Positions 9,093-17,058 of a DNA stretch of 64,000 nt are shown here, one piece after another. A model generated the notes under the pieces. It did not search any database. It was not told where the DNA came from and worked only from the letters and a program-made list of their open reading frames with translations. Within the stretch, counting starts at the first letter, position 1, and every line of letters starts with the position of its first letter. The position numbers were made by a program, and so were the translations under genes. Source of the DNA: Murimonas intestini (GTDB lineage Bacteria; Bacillota; Clostridia; Lachnospirales; Lachnospiraceae); the NCBI RefSeq assembly GCF_024622195.1, contig NZ_JANKBI010000006.1, positions 62,001 through 126,000 on the forward strand, written 5' to 3'.

Positions 9093-9893
9093 TTACGGCT
9101 GTTTCCCAATATATGCCAAAATTCCGCCGTCCACATATAAAATATGCCCGTTTACAAAGTCAGAGGCATCTGATGCCAAAAATACTGCCGGTCCCATCAG
9201 GTCTTCAGGTGTTCCCCACCTGGCTGCCGGTGTCTTTCCTATAATAAATTTGTCAAAGGGATGTTTTGTGCCGTCCGGCTGTGTCTCCCTGAGGGGAGCC
9301 GTCTGTGGCGTGGCGATATACCCCGGCCCGATCCCGTTGCACTGGATATTGTATTCTCCGTATTCAGAGCATATATTCCTTGTGAGCATCTTAAGGCCGC
9401 CCTTTGCAGCCGCATAGGCAGACACTGTCTCACGTCCCAGCTCACTCATCATTGAGCAGACATTTATGATCTTGCCATGTCCTTTTTTGATCATACCGGG
9501 GATGACAGCTTTAGACATGATAAACGGAGCGTTCAGGTCTATATCCACCACCTGTCTGAATTCCTCGGCTGACATTTCATGCATGGGGATCCTCTTTATA
9601 ATTCCCGCATTATTTACAAGGATATCTATTGTGCCCAGCTCTGATTCAATATCAGACACCATCTTCCGGACCTGGTCCTCATCAGTCACGTCGCAGATAT
9701 ATCCCTTTGCGTCAATTCCTTTTGCACTGTACTCTTCCATGGCTTTATCCATGTGTTCCTGCCCACGGCAGTTAAATGCAATCTTTGCACCGGCATTTGC
9801 ATATGCTTCCGCAATGGCAAATCCAATCCCGTAAGCTGCCCCTGTCACAAGCGCAACCTTTCCTTCCAGTGAAAAGCTCTTCATAATATCCAT
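9093..9893 (-). CDS. kduD: 2-dehydro-3-deoxy-D-gluconate (2,5-diketo) dehydrogenase, KduD/DhuD type SDR
   Basis: 266 residues, short-chain dehydrogenase. TGAAYGIG (cofactor loop, residues 14-21), NNAGI near 90 and the YxxxK pair in SAYAAAKGG near 160. NGIGPGYIATPQT and the C-terminal GGILAYIGKQP are hallmarks of the group labelled gluconate 5-dehydrogenase/KduD. It would reduce the 2,5-diketo product of KduI/DhuI to 2-keto-3-deoxygluconate with NAD(P)H. The start is set at 9893 because AGGAGG lies six bases upstream; the longer frame from 9911 would contain that site inside its first codons. It sits 42 bp after kduI. Confidence 0.85.
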   Translation of the reverse strand: MDIMKSFSLEGKVALVTGAAYGIGFAIAEAYANAGAKIAFNCRGQEHMDKAMEEYSAKGIDAKGYICDVTDEDQVRKMVSDIESELGTIDILVNNAGIIKRIPMHEMSAEEFRQVVDIDLNAPFIMSKAVIPGMIKKGHGKIINVCSMMSELGRETVSAYAAAKGGLKMLTRNICSEYGEYNIQCNGIGPGYIATPQTAPLRETQPDGTKHPFDKFIIGKTPAARWGTPEDLMGPAVFLASDASDFVNGHILYVDGGILAYIGKQP

Positions 9894-9935
9894 ATTTGTC
9901 CTCCTGTCCATGTACTTACTTTTATTGCAGCCTGT

Positions 9936-10799
9936 TTACATCAGGTCCTTCATTGCCACTGCATCCATATCGTCAAAGTCCTGGTTCTCTCCCACCATTC
10001 CCCATATGAAGGTGTAATTCCTGCTTCCGCTTCCCGAATGTATTGACCAGCTCGGAGAGATGACTGCCTCTTCATTGCGGATCACAATATGTCTTGTCTC
10101 ATTCGGCTCTCCCATGTAATGCATGACAAATGCGTCCTGTGGCATGTCAAAGTACAGATACACCTCCATCCTTCTGTCATGAGTATGGCAGGGCATAGTA
10201 TTCCAGACACTGCCGGGCTCCAGGCTTGTCATACCCATTTCCAGCTGGCAGCTCTCCACCTGTCCGGGAAGGATATATTTACAGATCGTCCTGTGGTTTG
10301 ACTCTTCCAGACATCCCAGTTCTACTTTATTTTCGTCCTTAATGATCACTGTGCCTTCCTCAGGGACACCCTCCCGCTTTATTAATACTGTAGGGCATGT
10401 TCTGTGGGCCGGTGCGCTGTTTATATAGAATTTGGCAGGGTCTGCGCTGTCATCACTCTCAAACACAACTTCCCTTTTCCCCATTCCAATGTACATGCCT
10501 TCTCTTGCACCTACTGCGTACACCTTCCCGTCAACATTTATCTTTCCCGGGCCTCCGATGTTGATGACTCCCATTTCCCTTCTCTGAAGGAAATATTCTG
10601 CCCTGAGCTCTTCACCTGCTGTCAGTACCAGCTTTTCATTGACAGGAGTTGCCGCGCCTGTGATAATACGGTCAATATGGCTGTACACCAGTTTGATCTC
10701 ATCAGCAGTAAAAAGCCCCTGTATTAAAAATTCCTCTCTGAGCCTCTCCGTTGTATAGTGTTTTACATCTCTTGGAGATGAAGCTGTCCTTAATTCCAT
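9936..10799 (-). CDS. kduI: 5-keto-4-deoxyuronate isomerase
   Basis: 287 residues, cupin-fold zinc enzyme that converts 4-deoxy-L-threo-5-hexosulose uronate to 3-deoxy-D-glycero-2,5-hexodiulosonate in pectin breakdown. FLQRREMGVINIGGPGKI, NTMPCHTHDRRMEVY (metal His, His, Glu), ETRHIVIRNEEAVISPSWSIHSG and YTFIWGMVGENQDFDDMD are nearly identical to my memory of E. coli KduI. The ATG at 10799 matches the E. coli start (278 residues) and has AAGGG upstream; a GTG at 10808 would add three residues. First gene of the operon. Regulation is probably by the divergent AraC protein. Confidence 0.93.
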   Translation of the reverse strand: MELRTASSPRDVKHYTTERLREEFLIQGLFTADEIKLVYSHIDRIITGAATPVNEKLVLTAGEELRAEYFLQRREMGVINIGGPGKINVDGKVYAVGAREGMYIGMGKREVVFESDDSADPAKFYINSAPAHRTCPTVLIKREGVPEEGTVIIKDENKVELGCLEESNHRTICKYILPGQVESCQLEMGMTSLEPGSVWNTMPCHTHDRRMEVYLYFDMPQDAFVMHYMGEPNETRHIVIRNEEAVISPSWSIHSGSGSRNYTFIWGMVGENQDFDDMDAVAMKDLM

Positions 10800-10841
10800 T
10801 TCCTGCACCCTTTCTTATCTTTGACTGTCGTCCATAGTTTT

Positions 10842-10951
10842 CCGGCTGTGTTATGCTATCTATCATAACATGCCGGATTATCAGTTTCTTGTGATTTATT
10901 GCCAAAAACCTTGCAAATATTGTACATTTTTCTGTCTGAGAATGTTATAAT
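10842..10951. promoter_or_regulatory. Inverted repeat and promoters between kduI and araC-type gene
   Basis: A near-perfect inverted repeat with a one-base bulge runs from CCGGCTGTGTTATG (10842-10855) to CATAACATGCCGG (10864-10876). On the minus strand TTGGCA, 18 bp, ATAATC lies just upstream of it, so the repeat would fall at the start of the kduI transcript. On the plus strand TATAAT (10946-10951) is the -10 of the AraC gene. Confidence 0.5.
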
Positions 10952-10991
10952 AGCCGTAAGAAACCACAGAGATTAAATGGAGGTGAATAAA

Positions 10992-11849
10992 ATGAAGGAA
11001 TTTAATTCCTGTAAGGATGCCATCGATTCCTGCATAGACAAAAAGTCCTTTGCCATCGCCCATCTCTATAAGGATGAAAAACCCATGGATATGCACATAC
11101 ACGACAGCTATGAGATCTATTACTCTATCTCCGGAGGAAAACAGTTTTTAATAGATAACCGTTTTTACGATATCCAGCCCGGCGATATATTTTTTATTAA
11201 TCAGTACGAGAGCCACCATCTGACCCAGATAGACAGCCAGATCCATGAACGCATCGTACTTTCTATCTATCCGGAATATCTGAAAAACTTATGTACTAAG
11301 GCCACTGACCTCAACTACTGCTTCTCCCACCGGGACCGGGGCTGCCATCATAAGATCTCCCTCCCGCCTGAAGACCAGAAACGCTTCAGGTATTACATAC
11401 ACAAGCTCTGCAGCATTCAGGGATACGGCGAAGATCTGCTGGAGCAGTCCGGCTTTGTAGAAATGATGGTTTTTCTGAACAGGATATTCTGCGAGAGCTG
11501 TCATGAAAGACAATTCAACGAGGGGAGTAATTATCATAAAGAGGTAGATCAGATACTCAGTTATATTAACCAGAATATAAAAAATCCCCTAACTATCGAA
11601 GAGCTGTCATCACATTTCTATCTCAGCTCTTCCTATCTCTGCCGCATATTCAAGCAGGCCACGGGCACGACTATCAATAAATATATTACCGCAAAACGGA
11701 TCACCATCGCAAAGGCTCTTCTCACAGAAGGCTCAACAGTCAACGAAGCATGTGAAGAATCCGGCTTCAATGATTACAGCAATTTTCTGAAGGCCTTCTC
11801 CAGAGCCGTGGGAGTCTCTCCTAAAAAGTATTCCAGTTTTTCAACATAA
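10992..11849 (+). CDS. AraC-family regulator of the uronate operon
   Basis: 285 residues. N-terminal cupin sensor (HIHDSYEIYYSISGGK near 30, IQPGDIFFINQYESHHL near 65) and two C-terminal helix-turn-helix motifs (LTIEELSSHFYLSSSYLCRIFKQ and VNEACEESGFNDYSNFLKAF). The start is taken at 10992, because GGAGGTG at 10979-10985 would otherwise lie inside the coding frame from 10977. Divergent from kduI-kduD-dhuI and convergent with the TRAP operon (7-bp gap), it probably senses a uronate intermediate and activates both. Confidence 0.88.
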   Translation: MKEFNSCKDAIDSCIDKKSFAIAHLYKDEKPMDMHIHDSYEIYYSISGGKQFLIDNRFYDIQPGDIFFINQYESHHLTQIDSQIHERIVLSIYPEYLKNLCTKATDLNYCFSHRDRGCHHKISLPPEDQKRFRYYIHKLCSIQGYGEDLLEQSGFVEMMVFLNRIFCESCHERQFNEGSNYHKEVDQILSYINQNIKNPLTIEELSSHFYLSSSYLCRIFKQATGTTINKYITAKRITIAKALLTEGSTVNEACEESGFNDYSNFLKAFSRAVGVSPKKYSSFST

Positions 11850-11856
11850 AGGCAAA

Positions 11857-13164
11857 TTATACGTATCCCATCAGTCCGGGCAGCCACAGGGACAGCAGAG
11901 GAATATATGTCACAAGGAGCAGTACAAGAAAAATAGCTGCAAAATATATCAGAAGCTGCTTAAAGACAGTTTCGATCCTCACTTTTCCAACCTTCACGCC
12001 GACAAAAAGTGTTGTCCCTACCGGAGGAGTGATCGTCCCGATACAGAGATTAAAAATCAGCATGATTCCAAAGTGCACAGTATTCATCCCCAGCGCTGTG
12101 CACACAGGTAAAAATATAGGGGTGAAGATCAGGCAGGCAGGAGTCATATCCATGAAGGTTCCCACAAAAAGCAGTATAATGTTAATGATAAACAGGATCA
12201 CAAATTTATTGTCCGTAAGTCCCAGAAGTCCGCGGGAAATAGCTGTGGGCAGTCCTGTGAAAGCCATGACCCACGACATGATCGCAGAAACTCCTATCAA
12301 AAAGACTATGATCCCCGTCATCCTGGCGCTTTCTCTGAAAATCTGAGGAAGATCCTTAAAACGGATGGATTTATAAAAGAACAGAGAAAGGATCAGGCTG
12401 TATACAACTGCTACTACTGAACCCTCTGTAGCTGTAAAAATCCCGAATATGATCCCCCCGATCACGATAATGATCAGAAGCAGGCAGGGCAGAGCCTGAA
12501 AGAGAATGCTCAGCTTTTCTTTTGCCTCAAATTTCGTTTTGCTCCTGTAGCCAAATTTTTTTGCCAGCATATAGATGACAAGCATACACGCCAGCCCCCA
12601 CAAAAGCCCCGGAATATATCCGGCCATGAAAAGAGCTGCAACTGAAGTTCCCCCGCTCACAAGCGAGAATGTTATCATTACATTGCTGGGCGGTATTAAA
12701 AGTCCGGTTGGCGCTGTGGCTATATTGGCAGCCGCTGAAAAGTTAGGATCATATCCTTCCTCTTCTTCCACAGGACCGATGATGGAACCCATTGCGGATG
12801 CAGCCGCTGTACCTGAACCTGAGATAGCCCCGAAAAGCATATTGGCAATTACGTTAGTCTGGGCCAGCGCCCCGGGAGTCCTTCCCGTCACAAGCTTTGC
12901 AAGGTTGATAAGCCTTATGGCTATCCCGCCTTTGTTCATTATATTTCCGGCCAGAATAAAAAAAGGGATGGCCAGAAGGGAGAAAATGGAGATCCCTGAG
13001 AATATCCTCTGTGCCCCTGTGACAACGGCGGCCTCAAAGTTCAGCACCGGGAGGATGGCGCACACAGATGACACTGCCAGCGCTGCCGCGATGGGCACTC
13101 CCGCCACCAGCATGATCAGCAGCAATACTAAAATGATTAATCCTGATGTGACTGCAATATCCAT
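11857..13164 (-). CDS. dctM: TRAP transporter large permease
   Basis: 435 residues and about twelve hydrophobic segments, DctM type: LIMLVAGVPIAAALAVSS, FFILAGNIMNKGGIAIRLI, ANMLFGAISGSGTAAASAMGS, TAPTGLLIPPSNVMITFSLVSGG and CIGTITPPVGTTLF are conserved family segments. It forms the ion-coupled translocation channel of a tripartite transporter. Its ATG shares one base with the dctQ stop codon. The operon order dctP-dctQ-dctM is normal, and placement between kdu and uxaA genes points to a hexuronate or unsaturated-uronate substrate. Confidence 0.93.
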   Translation of the reverse strand: MDIAVTSGLIILVLLLIMLVAGVPIAAALAVSSVCAILPVLNFEAAVVTGAQRIFSGISIFSLLAIPFFILAGNIMNKGGIAIRLINLAKLVTGRTPGALAQTNVIANMLFGAISGSGTAAASAMGSIIGPVEEEEGYDPNFSAAANIATAPTGLLIPPSNVMITFSLVSGGTSVAALFMAGYIPGLLWGLACMLVIYMLAKKFGYRSKTKFEAKEKLSILFQALPCLLLIIIVIGGIIFGIFTATEGSVVAVVYSLILSLFFYKSIRFKDLPQIFRESARMTGIIVFLIGVSAIMSWVMAFTGLPTAISRGLLGLTDNKFVILFIINIILLFVGTFMDMTPACLIFTPIFLPVCTALGMNTVHFGIMLIFNLCIGTITPPVGTTLFVGVKVGKVRIETVFKQLLIYFAAIFLVLLLVTYIPLLSLWLPGLMGYV

Positions 13165-13658
13165 TATTCATATCCCTCCCTGTCCTTATCTGTGAAGAGT
13201 GTGATCACGTTCAGTACATTATAGATCATGATCAGCGCTCCTGAAAGCGGCACTACTGTATATACTGCGCCCATGGGTATCCCCAGGGAAGCAGTTACCT
13301 GGGTCATCGTCAGCTTCATGATGCTGATGCCCCCATAGACCATTACAATAGCCGCAAAAGCAAAAATTAGGCACTCAATCAGAACTTCCAGCCACAGCCG
13401 TCCGTTTCCCCTCAGCTTATCCGCAAGGAATCCCATTCTCATATGATCCCTCTCTCCAAATACATAAGCAGCAGCCAGAAGAGCCATCCATGTGAAGCTG
13501 TATGTCAGAAGCTCTTCTGAAACGGTACTGGGGCTATTAAAGAAATATCTTATGACGATCTGATAGGTGCCGATGCAGACCATAAATGCAAAAATGGCTG
13601 CACATGCAGTTCCAAGTATTTTATCCAGCCATGATCTGGCTGTCTTTACCGTTTTCAT
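13164..13658 (-). CDS. dctQ: TRAP transporter small permease
   Basis: 164 residues with four predicted membrane helices (about 15-35, 48-68, 88-110, 130-152), typical of DctQ. AFMVCIGTYQIVIRYFFNSPSTVSEELLTYSFTWM shows the usual RYxFN...WxEE-like core, here SEE. It pairs with DctM and links the binding protein to the channel. It begins 14 bp after dctP with GGAGGAG as ribosome site. Confidence 0.9.
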   Translation of the reverse strand: MKTVKTARSWLDKILGTACAAIFAFMVCIGTYQIVIRYFFNSPSTVSEELLTYSFTWMALLAAAYVFGERDHMRMGFLADKLRGNGRLWLEVLIECLIFAFAAIVMVYGGISIMKLTMTQVTASLGIPMGAVYTVVPLSGALIMIYNVLNVITLFTDKDREGYE

Positions 13659-13672
13659 ATACCGCTCCTCCT

Positions 13673-14695
13673 TCAGTCCTCTGCTGCCTTTTCGTTGATC
13701 TCCTGGATATACTCATAGAAATCCCTGATATCCTCATTTTTTTCAAGCATTTCCTCATGAAGGGGAAGTACCTTTTCTTTAAACGCGTCTACATCCACCT
13801 CTATGAATTCCACGCCCATCTGATTTTCAGCAATATTCTTTGCCTCCTCTATCTGCTCTGCCCACTTCTCCTGTTCTGTCTGTGTAGAGATATCAGCTGC
13901 CTCCTCAAATATCTTCCTTTCCTCTTCTGTAAGTCCCTCAAGAAATTTCAGGTTTCCTATCAGCATATCTGGTACCATCTGATGCTGGTCATAGGAATAA
14001 TATTTTGCCACTTCCCCATGCTTGTTATTTGTCAAAGCCAGCTCATTATTTTCAGCTCCCTCGATAACCCCCTGCTGGATGGCCGTATAGACTTCTCCAA
14101 AACTCATTGGAGACGCAGCCGCCCCAAATGCCTGCATCATCTTTACACTTGCAGGGCTCTGCTGTACACGTATCTTCTGCCCCTTCAGGTCTTCAGGCGC
14201 ATAGATTGGCTTCTTGGCATAAAAATTCCTGGTTCCCGCGTTATACCATGTCAAAGCTTCAAAGCCCGCCTCATCCGTAGACTCATATATATTTTTCATA
14301 TAATCTTTATCATTCATGACTGATTCATAAATTTCCGGTGAATCAAACAGGTATGGCATGCTGAATATCTCATATACATCTGCAAAAGTCTCCAGGTTTG
14401 CCGTCCCGGCCACCACAAAATCAATGGCGCCTGTCTGTGTCAGTTCGATCGCCTTCTGGGCTGATCCGAGGATCTCATTAGGAAATATCTGTATCTCATA
14501 TTTGTCTCCCAGTTTTTCTTCCACATACTCCTTAAACGCCAGAAGCCCCAGATGCTCCGGATGTGTCTCAGACTGTCCATGGGCGATCCTGATTATCCTC
14601 CTGCTCTCCCCCTGCCCTGCACATCCTGTCAACACTGTCAGCAGAACAAGCCCCGCAAAGACTGCTGCATATTTACTGAATTTATTTTTAGCCAC
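13673..14695 (-). CDS. dctP: TRAP transporter substrate-binding lipoprotein
   Basis: About 340 residues. A lipoprotein signal (hydrophobic core then LTVLTGCAG lipobox) leads into a DctP fold: RIAHGQSETHPEHLGLLAFKEYVEEKLG, FPNEILGSAQKAIELTQTGAIDF and the conserved KGQKIRVQQSPASVKMMQAFGA segment with the carboxylate-binding Arg. Start is taken as GTG at 14695 (MAKNKF), eight bases after GGAGG; ATG at 14710 is the alternative. Delivers a sugar acid to DctQM. First gene of the TRAP operon, divergent from uxaA across a palindromic operator. Confidence 0.9.
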   Translation of the reverse strand: MAKNKFSKYAAVFAGLVLLTVLTGCAGQGESRRIIRIAHGQSETHPEHLGLLAFKEYVEEKLGDKYEIQIFPNEILGSAQKAIELTQTGAIDFVVAGTANLETFADVYEIFSMPYLFDSPEIYESVMNDKDYMKNIYESTDEAGFEALTWYNAGTRNFYAKKPIYAPEDLKGQKIRVQQSPASVKMMQAFGAAASPMSFGEVYTAIQQGVIEGAENNELALTNNKHGEVAKYYSYDQHQMVPDMLIGNLKFLEGLTEEERKIFEEAADISTQTEQEKWAEQIEEAKNIAENQMGVEFIEVDVDAFKEKVLPLHEEMLEKNEDIRDFYEYIQEINEKAAED

Positions 14696-14811
14696 TGCTT
14701 CCGCCTCCATACTTTTCCTGTTTTCCTCATATACTTCCCAATTTTTGAAAATTGTATTCCCGCGGAAAAAATTGTTTTGTTATTGACTATTTCTCAAAAA
14801 TGTTGTACCTT

Positions 14812-14831
14812 AAATGTAAGTACTTACATTT
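14812..14831. promoter_or_regulatory. 20-bp perfect palindromic operator
   Basis: AAATGTAAGTACTTACATTT, exactly self-complementary, lies midway between the divergent dctP and uxaA genes. The core TGTAAGTACTTACA resembles sites of dimeric GntR-type uronate regulators, although no GntR gene is in the window. GTTATAAC at 14833-14840 is a second short palindrome and may hold the uxaA -10. Confidence 0.65.
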
Positions 14832-14873
14832 TGTTATAACTAAATAGATACAGATAAAGAAAGGACACTGCTC

Positions 14874-16355
14874 ATGAAAAATTATATTAAGATCCACCCC
14901 CAGGATAATGTTGCTGTTGCACTCTGTCCGCTGACAGCTGCTTCTGACATCAGTCTGGAGGAACAGCAGATTCATCTCTTAGAAGATATCCCCCAGGGAC
15001 ACAAGTTTGCTCTCACCGACATACCTGCAGGTTCCCGTATTTTTAAATATGGCAGTCCGATCGGCGTAGCCAGGGAGGATATCAAATGCGGCAGCTGGAT
15101 CCACACGCATAACTTAAAGACAGGCCTGGGCGACCTTCTGACTTACACATATGAGAAGCAGGCTGCCGTGCTTCCGCCTACGGAGGAACGCTTTTTTGAT
15201 GGGTTCAGGCGCGCTGACGGGAAAGTCGGGGTGCGCAATGAGATATGGATCATCCCTACTGTGGGCTGTGTAAATAATGTGGCAACTGCTGTTGAGAGAA
15301 AAGCCCAGGGACTGAAAAAAGGATCTGTTGATGAGATCGCCGCCTTCCCCCATCCATATGGATGTTCACAGATGGGAGATGACCAGGAACATACGCGCCA
15401 GATTCTGGCTGATCTTATCAACCATCCCAATGCCGGCGGCGTTCTTGTTTTAGGCCTTGGATGTGAAAACAGCAATATTGATGAACTGAAAAAATATATT
15501 GGGAATTACGATGAGAACAGGGTCAAATTCCTGGTTGCACAGGAATCTGAGGATGAGATAGCTGACTCCCTGGCATTGATAGAAGAGCTGGTTGATTATG
15601 CCGGGAGCGCCAGGCGTGAGCCTGTCAGCTGCAGTGAATTGATAATCGGCATGAAATGCGGCGGCTCCGACGGTCTCTCAGGTATAACAGCCAACCCTGC
15701 AGTAGGCGCATTTTCAGACCTCCTTATATCAAAGGGCGGAACGACTATCCTCACTGAAGTTCCTGAAATGTTTGGCGCAGAGACTCTCTTAATGAACCGC
15801 TGCGAGTCTGAAGAGCTGTTTGACAAGACAGTGGACCTGATCAATGACTTTAAAAATTACTTTATCAGCCACGACCAGACGATTTATGAAAATCCTTCTC
15901 CCGGCAATAAAAAGGGCGGTATCTCTACCCTGGAGGATAAATCCATGGGATGTACCCAGAAATCAGGCAGCGCTCCAGTCCGCGGCGTGCTGGCATACGG
16001 TGAACCTGTAAAGACAAAAGGCCTTAACCTTTTGAGCGCACCCGGAAATGACCTGGTGGCCTCTACTGCCCTGGCAGCTTCCGGAGCACATATCGTTTTG
16101 TTTACCACAGGCCGTGGGACTCCCTTTGCATCTCCTGTGCCTACAGTAAAGATTTCAACGAATACAGCCTTATACAATAAGAAAAATAACTGGATCGACT
16201 TTAACTGCGGCACCCTTGTGGAAGATTCAGACCTGACAAAGCTGCGTGACGAGTTCTTTGATTATATTATTAGAGTAGCTTCAGGAGAAAAAGTAAAATC
16301 CGAGGAAGCCGGATTCCATGATATGGCTATATTCAAACAGGGAGTGACTCTCTGA
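14874..16355 (+). CDS. uxaA: Altronate dehydratase
   Basis: 493 residues, the full-length form. N-terminal SAF domain (residues about 8-95: IHPQDNVAVALCPL...IKCGSWIHTHNLKTG), then the catalytic region with GFRRADGKVGVRNEIWIIPTVGCVN, HPYGCSQMGDDQEHT, GLGCENSN, GMKCGGSDGLSGITANPAVG and FTTGRGTPFASPVPTVKISTN, all UxaA-type. The Cys residues are compatible with an Fe-dependent active site. It converts D-altronate to 2-keto-3-deoxygluconate in galacturonate breakdown. UxaB and UxaC are not in the window. AAGGA lies eight bases before ATG. Divergent from the TRAP operon and likely co-regulated through the palindrome at 14812. Confidence 0.93.
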   Translation: MKNYIKIHPQDNVAVALCPLTAASDISLEEQQIHLLEDIPQGHKFALTDIPAGSRIFKYGSPIGVAREDIKCGSWIHTHNLKTGLGDLLTYTYEKQAAVLPPTEERFFDGFRRADGKVGVRNEIWIIPTVGCVNNVATAVERKAQGLKKGSVDEIAAFPHPYGCSQMGDDQEHTRQILADLINHPNAGGVLVLGLGCENSNIDELKKYIGNYDENRVKFLVAQESEDEIADSLALIEELVDYAGSARREPVSCSELIIGMKCGGSDGLSGITANPAVGAFSDLLISKGGTTILTEVPEMFGAETLLMNRCESEELFDKTVDLINDFKNYFISHDQTIYENPSPGNKKGGISTLEDKSMGCTQKSGSAPVRGVLAYGEPVKTKGLNLLSAPGNDLVASTALAASGAHIVLFTTGRGTPFASPVPTVKISTNTALYNKKNNWIDFNCGTLVEDSDLTKLRDEFFDYIIRVASGEKVKSEEAGFHDMAIFKQGVTL

Positions 16356-16413
16356 TCAGAGCAAAAGTGCACTTTACGTTACCTCATATAAAGTCAAAGA
16401 TAACTATTCAGCA

Positions 16414-16534
16414 GGTCTGTGCATTTACTGCACAGACCGTAAGAAAATGATTCAAGCGTGCAAAAATCCCATCGCCGGAGGCGATTTTAAATGGATTTTT
16501 GCATGTAACTGTGAAGGTACTGAACAGTTGCATG
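16414..16534. repeat. Cluster of three hairpins in 232-bp intergenic region
   Basis: GGTCTGTGCA (16414-16423)/TGCACAGACC (16429-16438) is a perfect 10-bp stem and may end the uxaA transcript. A longer imperfect stem follows, TGCAAAAATCC... to ...GGATTTTTGCA (about 16458-16503), with an inner CGCC/GGCG. A third is GCATGTAACTGT (16501-16512)/ACAGTTGCATG (16524-16534). None has a clear T-run. The makeup suggests a dispersed palindromic repeat rather than a gene. Confidence 0.5.
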
Positions 16535-16587
16535 TTCCGAGTTATATAAATCCGGGCATGCTCTTTTATTTCTGCGAGGTTTTTGAC

Positions 16588-16971
16588 TTACAATTTGTTC
16601 TGTTCCAGTTTATCCATCTTTTCTTTTGTTGCCAAAAAAATCTCTGCCTCTGTCTCTTTGTCTTCCAGGATATCCTCTGGCAGCATGCACAAAGCTGCCG
16701 CCCGGCTCTTGCCGTCTCTGATCTCACACTGGCTGAAACTGAAGACCCTGTCATCCCCGTCTTCTGATATATCCGTGTCCGGCTCAAGCCTGACAGTCAC
16801 TTTAAAATTTATAATGCCGTTTTCCATGTATTTCTTATAGATCCTGGCCTTTTGAAGAACCTCGTCCTCAAACGGATAATCCCTTAGAAGCCGGGCCAGT
16901 TCCAGCAGATCAACATAACCTCTAAAATGCGTTTCACTCTTCTGTATTGCCTCAATCAGTTTTATTTCCAT
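16588..16971 (-). CDS. Conserved hypothetical protein
   Basis: 127 residues, not recognised. Rich in acidic and basic residues, with no signal peptide or membrane segment. The N-terminal 45 residues look helical (IEAIQKSETHFRGYVDLLELARLLRDY); the middle holds a possible beta stretch (NGIINFKVTVRLEP), and the C-terminal 30 residues are helical and charged. AAGGGGG precedes the ATG at a good distance, supporting expression. It lies just downstream of the GH3 gene on the same strand (87-bp gap) and may share its transcript. Confidence 0.65.
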   Translation of the reverse strand: MEIKLIEAIQKSETHFRGYVDLLELARLLRDYPFEDEVLQKARIYKKYMENGIINFKVTVRLEPDTDISEDGDDRVFSFSQCEIRDGKSRAAALCMLPEDILEDKETEAEIFLATKEKMDKLEQNKL

Positions 16972-17058
16972 ATGATCCCCCTTTTAATATCCCCGTCTGT
17001 TTGCTGCGGGGCTTTAGCTGCAGCCGCAGATGTCTGCCCGCTGGTTTTCGGACAGACA

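Noticed and set aside
9093..9911. kduD start at 9911
   Set aside because: The AGGAGG ribosome site would be inside the coding sequence; the ATG at 9893 is correctly spaced.
16447..16767. Plus-strand frame after uxaA
   Set aside because: Runs through hairpin-rich intergenic DNA and then antisense to a better supported minus-strand gene.
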